Assembly: GCA_036873135.1 (NCBI GenBank)
Contig: JAPTYO010000026.1
Span: 3,576,001 to 3,640,000, forward strand
Direction of reading: 5' to 3'
DNA from: Clarkia xantiana subsp. parviflora
Taxonomy: Eukaryota > Streptophyta > Magnoliopsida > Myrtales > Onagraceae
Length of the DNA stretch: 64,000 nt
A model generated the notes under the pieces. That model was not told where the DNA came from, did not search any database, and was given only the letters and a program-made list of their open reading frames with translations. Made by a program: the position numbers and the translations under genes. This document shows, one piece after another, positions 1-10,800 of this stretch. Position 1 is the first letter of the stretch; every line of letters begins with the position of its first letter.

Positions 1-163
1 AAGGTCAAAGCTCTCAAAATAAGCTCGGCCCATCAAGAAGAGAATTGCCTTAAAAGTCACACAAATCAACCTCCGACAAATATTATTGTCATACATGTCG
101 CCCTCGCGTGACCTATGCTCGTATCAGACTTGAACATCGTCAAGCACAACTCCATACATCGTG

Positions 164-440
164 ATGTGGCTATCATGTCCACATACACTGAAGTGGCTAT
201 CATGTCCACATACCTTGAGGTGGCTATCATGTCCACATACACTGAAGTGGCTATCATGTCCACATACCTTGAGGTGGCTATCATGTCCACATACACTGAA
301 GTGGCTATCATGTCCACATACCTTGAGGTGGCTATCACGTCCACATACCCTGAAGTGGCTATCATGTCCGCACACTACAAAAGGGCTATCACTCCCACAC
401 ATCAGGAAGTGGCTATCATGTCCACATACCTCGAAGTGAT
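164..440. repeat. 27-bp tandem array with 54-bp two-unit periodicity
   Basis: Units begin GTGGCTATCATGTCCACATA and end alternately in a CACTGAA-type or a CCTTGAG-type tail, which gives a 54-bp higher-order period. About seven regular units are followed by three or four degenerate ones. It reads open in several frames only because 27 is a multiple of three; it is not a gene. It occupies the slot between pol and the antisense ORF that carries tandem arrays in the related elements. Confidence 0.9.
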
Positions 441-479
441 TATCATGGCAGCACATCATAAAACATCTGTCAAAGACAT

Positions 480-1710
480 GCATTGTAAAGACACCATCCC
501 GACCACGAACATCAAAAGGCTACGCCTAGCCTTAGGAGGAGGTTCAAGAAAAAGGAAAAACAACACCCTTCGTACGCTCATCAAAGGTAGGCACTTATAT
601 TTCAAACCACTGGGTGATACCAGGAAGGAGACGTCCTTATTATGAAGACAACCTCCATATCTCACGAAATCAATCATGAAGCAAAGAATCACGACAAGCA
701 CTATTGAGGACATATAACAAAACGATCCCCACAACTACGACACTAGTAGAGGCTAATTCAAGAGCAGTCTCCACCAAACTCCAAAGCAAGAATTTGCCAT
801 CTTAATCAGAGCCATGGCAAGAGAGGGGAACCTCAGTGTAAGATGATGGTCACACCCGTCACCAAAAGAAAAACCTTCAACGCAGGGGTTAATAACATAA
901 CCCATAGGAAAGCCAAAGACACCTTCGAAAGTCGTCAAATCTACATACAGACGAAATGAACCTGAGTCTCGGTCCCTCGGCTGGGGGGCAGAGGATAAAG
1001 AAGAGACATCAAGACCTATGATCACCCCATCGCCAGTCACAGGTTGTTTCTTTTTGTCAAGCAAAGGGGTGCCTCTTCAACCACTACCTCCTTACCATGG
1101 GAGGGAGTCAGCAAGGGGGCACTTGAGGGAGAGCCTCTCGCGGTTTCTTTCTCCTCGGCAGCCGAGGGCCCGACCTCAGAGTCAGGTTTCCGCGCCTTGG
1201 ATTTAGATTGACTTGAACTCTCACCCACCACAAGAACCATTCGGTAACCAAGGAAGAACGCTCTAACAACAAAAAGGAAGCAGCATGAGAACAATCATAA
1301 GTATATCACAAAGAAAAAAGAAGGGAAAAAGAACGTACTGGAAGCATTAGCAGTCACCCCTGACTTAGAAAATTTCTTGGTCTGATAAGCAGAACTAGAG
1401 GGTCCTTCCCTCTCATCTGATTCAACGGTCTCCCTGTCTGAAGAAGAAAGCTTCCCAAAAGTGAGTCATCTATACGAGCAACCAACGCAAAGATCGACCC
1501 TTACTCAGGGAGGGGCGAGATACGCCTACTACGGGGGCAACCTTAACACCAAGGGAAGAGGGCGAACTTTTAGTTTCCCCAAATGGAGGAACGCTCCAGC
1601 ACATCCGAAGGAAGGGTCAACCCTTAACACATGTCAATAGACCCCTTCGCTCGCGGCGGTAAGAAGAAAGCTTGTAAGCTTTTTCACCCTCACTTTTATA
1701 AGGAACAAAT
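480..1710 (-). pseudogene. Antisense extra ORF of element C, degenerate
   Basis: Minus-strand open stretches at 1294-1037 and 1064-753 sit where the antisense ORF lies in B, C' and F. The longest holds a Ser/Lys/Glu-rich stretch (SSSQSKSKARKP, then AAEEKETARG), like the low-complexity basic segment of the better preserved copies. A TATA box lies upstream on the same strand (1694-1700). I find no PF04195-like segment here, and no continuous frame joins the pieces. The call rests on position and composition, not on strong similarity. No function can be assigned. Confidence 0.4.
1694..1700 (-). promoter_or_regulatory. TATA box for the antisense ORF of element C
   Basis: TATAAAA on the minus strand inside CCTTATAAAAGTGAGGG. 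It lies upstream of the minus-strand open stretches, as TATA boxes do in the antisense genes of B (4241) and C' (24249). Confidence 0.5.
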
Positions 1711-1879
1711 TGCAGGGTAAAGGTCAAGAGCTATACACACGCCCCAACGAATGAAGGAAAAATGTTACACGTGCCGAAAGTCGAGATTAATGGACAATGC
1801 TCACGCCAGTACGAGGGAGGCGGAACGTTGTGTCCCATTGAGTGGCAGAGTTCCCACCCTCAAGTAAAGGAGAGGTCTA

Positions 1880-2210
1880 TGCTCTCACCTTTGCACTTAT
1901 GCTCATATTCATGATTAACATCTACAGGTACATCAATGTCATCACTCATGCTCATACTCACAACCCGTCCATGCATACATACATGTTCATGCTTACACTC
2001 ATATGCATGCTCACATACATACTCCCATGTGTTCAAACATTTAGACGTCCATGCACGTGGCCGCCATATATTCATGCATACATTCATGACTACAATCGCA
2101 GCATGTCTCCACTCACTCCCATCCTTATGTTCCTACTTGCATGTATGCTGGTACACATCCTCATGTTCATGATTTGTCCATGTTCACTCCTAGTTAACAT
2201 CCTAGGTGTA
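1880..2210. repeat. CATG/CATAC-rich degenerate repeat tract
   Basis: A pyrimidine-biased tract of short degenerate repeats of the forms CTCATGCTCA, ACATACAT and TTCATGCAT. It is open in two plus frames and one minus frame at once, as low-complexity sequence often is. I see no gene in it. Confidence 0.6.
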
Positions 2211-2216
2211 TTTTCC

Positions 2217-2604
2217 AGTATCCCATACTTAGAAAAATTTCGGACCAAAATTGAAATTTTTCTTCACTTAGACTTATCCCGGCATGAAATTGAAGCATAA
2301 GTCACTTAGTTGCATTCATATTGCATTCCTATGTGAACATGTATTCTTTGAGTATACGCCTGCGGCAAAGATAGGTTTATTATTCCCACCTCAGACGGAC
2401 ACGTGCCTAGGCACACGTCCGTACTACTCTGACGTTTACAATTCCTCTATCTCATAAGACAGGGGGCAGAGTCAGAGGCACGCATCCATGGGCAAGCAAG
2501 CATTCAGACAAAGAAGGTAAAACCCCGGTTTCAAATTGCGCGTGTCATACCATCCTAAAATAGAGTCAATCAAGGGTTAGGCCATTGGTTGACTCGGGGG
2601 CATG
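2217..2604 (+). other. Conserved pre-LTR block of family C, ending in the polypurine tract
   Basis: This block matches 24417-24799 of C' nearly base for base, including the ATACTTAGAAAAATTT stretch, a GGCACACGTCCGT motif and a purine run AGGGGGCAGAGTCAGAGG. The last 15 bases (GACTCGGGGGCATG) abut the LTR start TGATGG and are the likely plus-strand primer (PPT). Confidence 0.75.
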
Positions 2605-2787
2605 TGATGGATATACGCCCAATTTGAACCCGTTGACTTCCGAACCGTTACATTTTTATCGTCCCATTTATGATTGCAAATCGAAACTTCAACCCGGACA
2701 CTTCGCGAGAACATCGACGGCTCGGACGGGGCCGAAGCGCCCGTCCGACAGAGGCAAACTCACCTAGGTGAGGTTGGGTGGCCACAC

Positions 2788-3016
2788 CCGACCTCCCCTA
2801 GGGGAGATCGGGTCAGCCGACCCGATCTCCCCTAGGGGAGATCGGGTTGGCCAACCCGATCTCTCCTAGGAGAGATCGGGTCAGCCAACCCGATCTCTCC
2901 TAGGAGAGATCGGGTCGGCCAACCCGATCTCTCCTAGGAGAGATCGGGTCGGCCAACCCGATCCCTCCTAGGAGGGATGGGGTTGGCCAACCCCACCCTC
3001 CCTAGGAGGGGTTGGG
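2788..3016. repeat. Tandem array of 34-bp units, each a near-perfect palindrome
   Basis: About seven units. The core is a 26-bp self-complementary sequence centred on CCTAGG (left half CCCGATCTCTCCT, right half its complement), with 8-bp linkers such as TCGGCCAA or TTGGCCAA. The linkers contain GGCC, so the array is strongly symmetric. Units at 2822-2975 are cleanest; outer ones vary in step on both arms, so the palindrome is kept while the sequence changes. C' LTRs hold only one or two units. Confidence 0.9.
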
Positions 3017-3211
3017 TGTCTTCACCCAACCCCTACCCTTGGGGTCGGATTTCTCCCCCCCAAGGGCCCCGACACCATCTTCAGACTCCCATGCTCGGTC
3101 CACCCCGCCTACCTCCTCCGAATCCTAAGGTTTTAATTATGTGCTTAAAGGTTAATTAATTGTGTTTAAAGGCTAACGATGTCATTAAGCCACCTTAATG
3201 ACACCGTTGCC

Positions 3212-3218
3212 TATAAAT
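3212..3218 (+). promoter_or_regulatory. TATA box of the element C LTR
   Basis: TATAAAT within GCCTATAAATACCCCACC. The same motif occurs at the matching place in both C' LTRs (16444 and 25238), so it is the likely U3 promoter of the family. Confidence 0.7.
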
Positions 3219-3369
3219 ACCCCACCTTCACATCTCATTTGATCATCTGGGCAAGTTGCACAATTTTGCTCTGACATCTCTCTAGCTTTATCTCTCTAAA
3301 ACCGTACTGACTTAGGCATCGGAGAGGGTTCATCAGGCACCACCCCCCCTCTGTGCCTGGTATTGCCCC

Positions 3370-3690
3370 TCTTGCAGGGTGGCAAGGAGAAGAGAACCAA
3401 GGAAGCAGAAGAGCATAGAGCAGTAGGACAAGCCTCAGGAGGTCAGAAGGAGAGAAGGAAAGGAGGTCAGAAGGAGAAGAGAACCAAGGAAGCAGAAGAG
3501 CATAGAGCAGTAGGACAAGCCTCAGGAGGTCAGAAGGAGAGAAGGAAAGGAGGTCAGAAGGAGAGAAGGAAAGGAGGTCAGAAGGAGAGAAGAGAAGGAC
3601 ACATATCAGAACGACTACCCCAAGAGAGTATAAGGGCATGGATCAGAACGACTACCCCAAGGGAGTATAAGGGCACGGATCAGAACGACT
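3370..3690. repeat. Purine-rich nested tandem repeats in the LTR
   Basis: An approximately 87-bp block, with phrases GAGAAGAGAACCAAGG and GCATAGAGCAGTAGGACAAG, occurs twice. It contains a 24-bp unit (GAGGTCAGAAGGAGAGAAGG) that is repeated further, and is followed by three copies of an approximately 38-bp unit (ATCAGAACGACTACCCCAAG). The C' LTRs have only a short, unrepeated purine tract here. Apparent long ORFs across this tract are repeat artefacts. Confidence 0.85.
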
Positions 3691-3778
3691 AGTCCTAGGA
3701 GCACTGAACCCGACATTTCATTAGTGGGAGATAAATTCTAGATTGACGACCCGTTGACCTAGACTTTATAACCTAACA

Positions 3779-3863
3779 GTCTTGACCTTCACTCGGGGCC
3801 TGGTGGGCCTGTTTGCCGTTTCCTCACCGTTAAAGGGCCTGACGGCTGTAGTCGGACCCATCA
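3779..3863 (-). repeat. 3' LTR fragment of element B
   Basis: Read on the minus strand it starts TGATGGGTCCGACTAC, the LTR start shared with 14212 and with B2. It is preceded by the PPT CATGTCTTGGGGCAAA (plus-strand 3864-3879). It breaks off at 3779, where element C inserted. Confidence 0.9.
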
Positions 3864-4240
3864 TTTGCCCCAAGACATGAGGGACTTTTTGTTCGTCGTG
3901 TCTTCCAACTCCCGACCTCCCGATATTGAAGTCGGGGATCTTTCCCTTGACATGGTCATCCAGTACTAATCTTTTCCTTCACGTTTCCTCAGCGTTTTGT
4001 GGGTAACTGCCAAATCCCAGGGGTTTCCTCGATTCCCCAGTTCATTCAGTAGATAGTGAAGCGACGTTTTTGGCCCTCGTGCCTGATTTTTCGCGCCTGC
4101 TCTTTTCTGAAAAGTGCTTTTCAGGCCGTTTCATCATTACGTCTGTTGTCCTTCTGCACATTTCATCTCAACGGTCCAGATTAAAACTCTTCGACTTCGA
4201 CGACTCGGATCGAAGTGTCCCTTCAACCGTCTTCTTCACC

Positions 4241-4247
4241 TATAAAA
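4241..4247 (+). promoter_or_regulatory. TATA box of the antisense gene in B
   Basis: TATAAAA in TCACCTATAAAACCCTAGCC, 167 bp upstream of the ATG at 4408. The stretch between is pyrimidine-rich like a plant 5' UTR. It is opposite in direction to the LTR promoter of B. Confidence 0.65.
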
Positions 4248-4407
4248 CCCTAGCCACGGGCACAGTTTAATTTTTACCGTTTCCGAATTCTCAAAAGCTC
4301 TCTGAAACTTTTCTGCGAATTCAAGCTCTGCAATTCCGAAGGTCTCAGAGTTTCTCCGGTCATCTTTCCGGCGACGCCCAGTTCATTCCCTCAACTTCTA
4401 CTTCATC

Positions 4408-7113
4408 ATGTCTGGTAAGGATTTTCCCTTCATTGCTCGTTCGTCTTTTCCTTATTGCTTTCCAAGAATCCCACTGTGTTTTTCTTGCCATTGTTGCTTT
4501 TCAGACAGCGGGTACAGCTCTGAGGGGAGAAAACCTTTTAATTTTGATTATTCTCTGAATGAAATTTCCAATACTGCTTATGATGCAGCCCTCCGAGAGG
4601 GGTGTATCACTTCTACTTGGGACCCCGTTTCCCGTATCCTTGGCCTCGCCCCTCGGGTAACCCTGAGGTTACTCGTCCCCAAAATGGGAGGTATTTGTCT
4701 CTACGGGGCAAGTATCAGCGGGGATCAGATTCCCCTTCTATGGTAATCTGGTCGAGATGTGCCAGCATTACAAAACGCATCCCACTACCTTCTTTCCCCA
4801 TGCCATCCGCCTATGGAACGCCTTCCAGGTTCTCTGCTTCCGACAGAAGTGGGTTTACAGCCTCCAGCTCTTCAGAACCTTCTATGGGATGAAGTGCAAC
4901 GAGGCGGGGATTTGCGCCTTCTATCCTCGGATGCCCAAGTGGAATAAGCAGCAGCTTGCACGGTGTAACTGGACCAATGACACCTGGAAGGTGGTCAAGG
5001 GTCGGGGACTCCTGGTTGACACGGGGTCCGACAACAGTGGTTGGAAGAGGAGCTACTTCTTCATCCGACACTCTTCAATCCCCTGGCCCCGATGGGAGGT
5101 GACAGCAGACTCCTCGCCTGCCTTCCACACTTATTCCGATGAAGATTTCGAAACTCTTCAACTCATCCAGCTTAATCGATGGGGGAGTCCTACACTCCCC
5201 TCGACGCCAATTCCCTCGTGGAGCGGGACCTGGTGAACGCCGGGATCCGACTCCTCGATATAATCTCTGGGGGCAGCTTTTCGACGGCCCTTCTAATATG
5301 GTTCCCTGGGTAAACCTCTAACTCTTCTTCGTTTACTGTTTGCAGCCAAGAAGGTATCTGTGCTGACCGATCTGTTCCTTAAGCAGGGGGAGACTGATGC
5401 TGTCCGCCCCTCGAGGAAGAGGAAGTCCGCCAAGAAGGCTGCTGCTCGGTCGGGGTCCCCTTCAGCGGAGCAACCCAAGCGGAAGCGGGTGGAGCTGGAC
5501 CAACTCTTCGACGTCCAGAATGTTGAAGAAGGTAAAAAGCTCCGACTCGCTATTAAATCGTACAGGAGGATGGTCCCGAGGGATTTGATTCCTTCGACCA
5601 AGGAGGCCCGTATTGCTGATGTTAAACGGATCCTTCGAGGCGAAACTCCACGTGTCCTGAAGGCGGGCTACTACCACTATCATGGGAAGGATCAATACGT
5701 CTCCCGACGTATCATTTGGTGTAAGAATCCTGATGAACTCCCTGACTACATTTCTGAAGCCTCTCATCCTCCAGGTGAAGGTCGTTCAGGAGCTCCATCG
5801 GGTGCTGAAGCTTCCGCAGGTGCACCGTCTTCAACAGGGGTGCCTCCCTCAACTGAGGAGAAGACCCCGACCGGCGAACAGTTTCGTCGGGTGGAAAGCT
5901 TTGACTCCTCCGAGGAGACTGATAAGGGGGGCTCCCTTCGTCATCGTCGGAGGACGGGGCAGTCTCCCCTGAAACCAACCCCTCAGGTGCCGCCCCCTTC
6001 ATCTTCTCCGCAGCAGCGGCAGCCGTCGCCTATCCACAACTTCACTCCCTCACCCGTCCGGGTCGAGACGGAGTCATGCCCTTCTACGTATCGTCCTCCT
6101 CCCCATGTTGCTCTTGATAGGAATTTCTATAGGCCCTTCAACCCCTCACAAGCGAATGCCCCCTGGACTCCCATCTAGACGCTGCAAGGAGTCCCGCTCA
6201 CACAAGGGGAGCAGCACCAGGACCTGGCCCTGCATCTGCTGGCAGGCTCGATCCTGCCTACCATGCGGTATCCGATTTCCCTAGATCGGACAGCCATGCA
6301 TCGGGACGTCAGAGAGATGTCCATGCGTCGGATAGAGGTAAAACTTCGCTTCTCTCTTTTCAATGATAAATCGGGTTGTCTGTCTGTTAACACTTTTTCC
6401 TCTTATTGTAGGAGCTCAGGGACTTCAACCGTCTTCTTGGGTATATCATCGCCTATGATGAATCCCGGGAGCGGGATTGAGCAGCCCTCGACCAGCTCAA
6501 GGAGGATCTTAAGGCCTCCCAGTCTTCGCGGGGAAAGCTTGTCAAGGAGCAGGCTGTCCTTGACCAGAAGGTTCGGGACCTCCAGAAGCAGGTCGGGGAC
6601 TTCGAGGGGCTCTTGAGGCAAGAGCGGCAGGAGCGGCAGGCGGCAGTGGATAAGTTGGTCCTCGAGAAGAAGGCTGCTGAGGACAAACTGGCCCTCGAGA
6701 AGAAGGCTCTGGAGGAGCAAATCGCGGGGTTTCCTGCGCAGCTGGTCGAGGCGGAGGCAAAGGGCTGGGAGGATTATCGGAGGTCTGGGGACTTTCAGGC
6801 CGACGCTATGAAATTCTTCGGCGCGGAGGTGGAGAACACTCTCTTACATGCGGTTGAGGAGCTCCACCTGGAGTATGGCGACGCCATCAACTTTGACAAG
6901 TCTCCTTCCCTCGCTCCCTTTGCGAAGAAGTATTTTGCTCTTTCCGAGGAGAGTGATGGGGGGAGTACCCCCGTAATTGTCGAAGACGCCTCTGAGCTTC
7001 CAAGCGCGGACGCCCCGATAGTCGATCCTCCCGAGGCCAACCCTGTGGATCCTTCTGCTACCGACTCCGCGGACCCAGCTGCTGCCGATGTTGCCGACAA
7101 GGACCAAGCTTAA
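4408..7113 (+). pseudogene. Antisense multi-exon gene of element B (PF04195-like 'gypsy-type transposon' protein), disabled
   Basis: Oriented against gag-pol. Exon 1 (4408-4414) ends at a GTAAGG donor and joins in frame to exon 2 (from 4505, after TTTTCAG), giving MSDSGYSSEG. Exon 2 holds the PF04195-like segment (CQHYKTHPTTFFPHAIRLW, then FRTFYGMKC). Next comes a Lys/Arg-rich stretch (RKRKSAKKAAARSG, from about 5410), a Pro/Ser-rich linker, an intron 6338-6411 (GTAAAA to TTGTAG) and a coiled coil (about 6480-6760) ending in a conserved tail (FGAEVENTLLHAVEELH) and an acidic C terminus. Breaks relative to the F copy: a 1-bp loss near 4625, a second frame change near 5190, TAG at 6176 and TGA at about 6478. 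Extra ORFs of this type are known in Tat-lineage elements; their role is unknown. Confidence 0.75.
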
Positions 7114-7865
7114 ACGTTTATCTTTAGAGTCTTTGTATCTTCTCCTTTTTTTGTCATTGTCGGGCCTTTGAGCCCTTATCAACTATCAAACTTTCTCAGT
7201 TCCGATTTTCTTGATACATTTCTTCAAGTGGCTTTACTATGCTGGCCTATGTAGATACTTCGACACTTAAGACATTTTCGTACGTCATTCCCGACGATTT
7301 AATAACTTGCACCACTTAAGGCGACTTAATATCGTGCACCACTCAAGGCGACTTAATTCCGCGCACCACTTAAGGCGACTTGGTTCCGTGCATCACTTAA
7401 GACGACTTAATTATTACTTAGAGTAAATCTAAGAATCACGCATCACTTAAGACGACTTAATATCGCGCACCACTCAAGGCGACTTAATTCCGCGCACCCC
7501 TTAAGGCGGCTTAGTTCCGTGCACCACTCAAGGCGACTTCTTGATACTTAGAATAAATCTAAGGATCGTGCACCACTCAAGGCGACTTTTTGATACTTAG
7601 AATAAGTCTAAGGATCGTGCACCACTCAAGGCGACTTTTCTCGTACACCACTCAAGGCGACTTTTCTCGTGCACCACTCAAGGCGACTTTGACACTTAGC
7701 ATAAATCTAAGGATAACTCTGATTGGAAGCAACCTCTTTATTTATTGACGGCACAAAATTGGCTTACATCGAATTTAACGATAAACAGCAAACACCACTT
7801 AAGGCGATTTTACATCGGGCACCACTTAAGGCGACTTTATCGGGCACCACTTAAGGCGACTTTCT
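7114..7865. repeat. Tandem array of CACCACTTAAGGCGACTT units between pol and the antisense gene (B)
   Basis: From about 7300 to 7860 there are some 17 units of 20-30 bp built on CACCACT(T/C)AAGGCGACTT with variable spacers (ATCGTG, CCGCG, TCTCGTG). They are interrupted by three copies of a longer insert with ACTTAGAATAAATCTAAGGAT. 7114-7290 is an AT-richer tail after the antisense gene's stop codon and could hold its 3' UTR. On the minus strand the array would be in the 3' UTR of gag-pol. Confidence 0.85.
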
Positions 7866-10800
7866 TCAAGCATGGTGTTTCTTCCAGTGTTCGCCACTAA
7901 AAGAATGCTTTAACGTTCTGCCATCGAGGTCTTCCAACTTGTACGCATTTGGAGTTGGCATCCTCACGACCTTATAAGGTCCTTCCCATTTTGGTGACAT
8001 CTTGTTGATTCGATCCAAAAGGGTGAACTCGTTGCGACGCCAAACCAGCTCCCTGACGAAGAACTGTCGGGACTTTACTCGCCGATTGTAGTACCTGGCC
8101 GTCGCCAAACGCATTCGAGCTTGGACTTCATCGGCTTCCCGCCTCTTCTCTTCGAGTAAGTCCAAGTCCAGATGTCTCATTTCATCATTCGTTAGAGGCT
8201 CGTAATATCTCATCCGATGGGACGCCACAGCTACCTCCACGGGGGCGACAAATTCCGTGCCATAAACGAGGCCAAACGGAGTCTCCCCGGTTGATCGTTT
8301 GGGTGTCGTTCTAACAGCCCAAAGCACGTTTTCCAGTTCGTTCAGCCACATGCCCTTCAAGGCATAGACCCTCTTCTTCAGGCCATCCATCACGATTTTG
8401 TTGGCTGATTCCACCTGGCCATTAGTCTGAGCATGGCGTACGGAAGTAGTCTGATGCTCGATGTTCAGCTCCTCCAGATACTCCCTCACCTGAGAGCCGT
8501 TAAACGCTGGACCATTGTCGCTGATCACCACCTTAGGAATCCCGTATCTGGACACAATGTGGGTCTGGAGGAACTTGACGATCTGGTTCCCCGTCGTTCT
8601 GGCCAATGCCTTCGCCTCTATCCATTTCGAAAAATAATCGATTGCTACAAGTAAATACTTACATTGACCTTGTGCTTGTGGAAGAGGTCCCACCAAGTCG
8701 ATGACCCACTGCCAGAAGGGCCAAGCGCTCTTGATGGATGTCAGATTAGCGGCCGGAGCCACGATACTCAGGGCGTACCTCTGGCACGCGTCACAGGATC
8801 GGACCAACGCCGTTGCTTCCTTGCTCATCGTGGGCCAATAATAGCCCAAGTTCAACACCTTCCTCATAATGGATCGGGCCCCTTCATGACAAGCCGCGAC
8901 CCCTTCATGCATTTCCTTCAGGATTCGATTGGTGTCGGGTTCTGCCACACACTTCAAGTACGGAGTCGAGAACCAGCCCTTCTTGTATAGCTGATTGTCC
9001 AGCATCACATAATTAGACGCGATCCGACGTATCCTGTCCGCTGCTACTTTATCATCGGGGACTGCCCCCGTAGTCAGGTACGCGACTATCGGGGTCATCC
9101 AAGTGGGCTCCTCCTCCGATTTTGCCTCAACGGTACAAACCTGTGTCGGGTCGATGGTCGATAAGATCACTTTCTCCAAGAAGTGCACCTTCCGATTTTC
9201 TTCCAAGGGTGCCCCCAGGGTAAATTTGCTCAAGGCGTCTGCGTATACGTTCTCCTCCCTCGGGATTGCCTCGATATCGAAGCTTTTGAAGCTCTCTTTC
9301 AAGGCTTGTACCTCGCGTAGGTATTTCTTCATTATCGGACTCCTTGCTTCGTATCGCCCTTGAACCTGGTTCACGATTAAAGCTGCGTCCACTTCACTCT
9401 CAAGTGATCGACTCCAGTGCCTTTAGCAATTTTCAGGCCCCTGATAAGAGATTCATACTCTGCTTCGTTGTTTGTGGCCTTGAATGTTAAAGCCAAGGCG
9501 TATCGGAGCGGTTCAAATTCACCCGGTGGTATCAATAAAAAGCCCGCTCCTGATCCGTCTGAACTCGAGGAGCCATCCGTGTACATTTCCCAGGTATTTT
9601 CCCCGTTTGTCTGTTCTGATTGCTCTGCCCTCTCTGGTTGTTCTTCTATCGGGACCTCCATAGTTGCCCCCTCTACAGGGCCCGCTTCTTCTAGATCGGG
9701 AGCTGTAGATTCTGCTATGAAATCCGCCAATGCCTGGCCCTTGATAGCCGTTCTTGGAGCAAAGTGTATGCGAAACTCACTAAGCTCTACTGCCCATTTC
9801 ACTAATCTTCCCGACGCATCCGGTCGGTTCAAAAAATGCTTCAAAGGCTGGATCGTCAGCACAGTGATCTCATGTGCGTGGAAATAAGACCTTAGTTTCC
9901 GAGCAGTAATAATCAACGCAAAGAGGTACTTCTCAACGGCAGGATAATTTAATTCAGACTTGGAAAACGCCTTGCTTACATAATAGACGGGGACTTCATT
10001 TCCCTCGACAACCTTCACTAACACAGAGCTAAGGGCAAATTCAGAAACAGCCAAATAAAGATAGAGCGGCTCGCCTGGAACCGGTTTCGCCAACGGCTGG
10101 AGGGTGCGAAGGTGCTGCTTGAGTGCTTGGAACGCCTCTTCACACTTGGCGGTCCACTCAAATTTCTTGTTGGCCCTCAGGACTTCAAAAAATGGCATTG
10201 ATCGATCGCTGGCTTTGGACAGGAAGCGATTCATTGCAGCTAGCCGGCCATTCAGCACTTATACCTCCCGATGGTTTATCGGAGACTGCATCTCCTCAAT
10301 CGCCTTCAGCTTCTCGGGATTCACCTCAATTCCTCTCTGGCTCACCATAAAGCCCAAAAATTTCCCTGAGTGGACTCCGAAGGCGCATTTCGTCGGGTTT
10401 AAACGAACTTGATGAAGCCTCATCCGCTCAAACGCCATGGTTAGGTTGTGCACATGATCCTCGGCTTGTCGGGACTTCACCAGCATATCGTCCACGTAAG
10501 CCTCTATGGTTTTCCCCAGCATATCTCCGAACATCTTGTTCACCATCCGCTGGTAGGTTGCCCCAGCATTGATCAACCCAAAAGGCATGACATCGTAATG
10601 ATAGATGTCACTGTCTGCGTAGAACGCTGTGTGGGGAGCGTCTTCCTTGGCCATCTTAATCTGGTTGTAGCCTGAATACGCATCCATAAAACTCAACAGC
10701 TCATGTCACGACGTGGCATCCACCAGCTGGTCGATTCTCGGGAGTGGGTAACAGTCCTTTGGGCAAGCCTTGTTCAGGTCACGGAAATCCACACACATCC

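Larger units (their letters stand above)
1..3778 (+). mobile_element. Gypsy/Tat-type element C, 3' part (5' end lies left of the window)
   Basis: The 3' LTR (2605-3778), the block before it (2217-2604) and a minus-strand extra ORF all correspond to the complete sister element C' at 16000-25548, so this is the 3' end of a plus-strand element of the same family. It ends in the middle of an LTR of element B: sequence from 3779 matches B's other LTR from 14128. C is therefore nested in B. The expected 5-bp target duplicate is GTCTT (3779-3783); its partner would lie outside the window. Confidence 0.85.
2605..3778 (+). repeat. 3' LTR of element C (1174 bp)
   Basis: Starts TGATGGATATACGCCC and ends CGGAACCTAACA-like (here ATAACCTAACA), the termini of both C' LTRs. 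At 1174 bp it is over 400 bp longer than the C' LTRs (759 and 749 bp). The extra length comes from an expanded palindromic array (2788-3016) and an expanded purine-rich array (3370-3690). A TATA box (TATAAAT, 3212-3218) sits between the two. Confidence 0.9.

Noticed and set aside
115..645. Long overlapping ORFs on both strands across the 27-bp array, looking like repeat proteins
   Set aside because: Unit length is a multiple of three, so several frames stay open at once. No domain, and the pattern is that of a DNA tandem repeat.
1842..2300. 152-aa ORF with apparent membrane segments
   Set aside because: Low-complexity CATG/ACAT repeats give hydrophobic codons by chance; the matching C' region has no such ORF.
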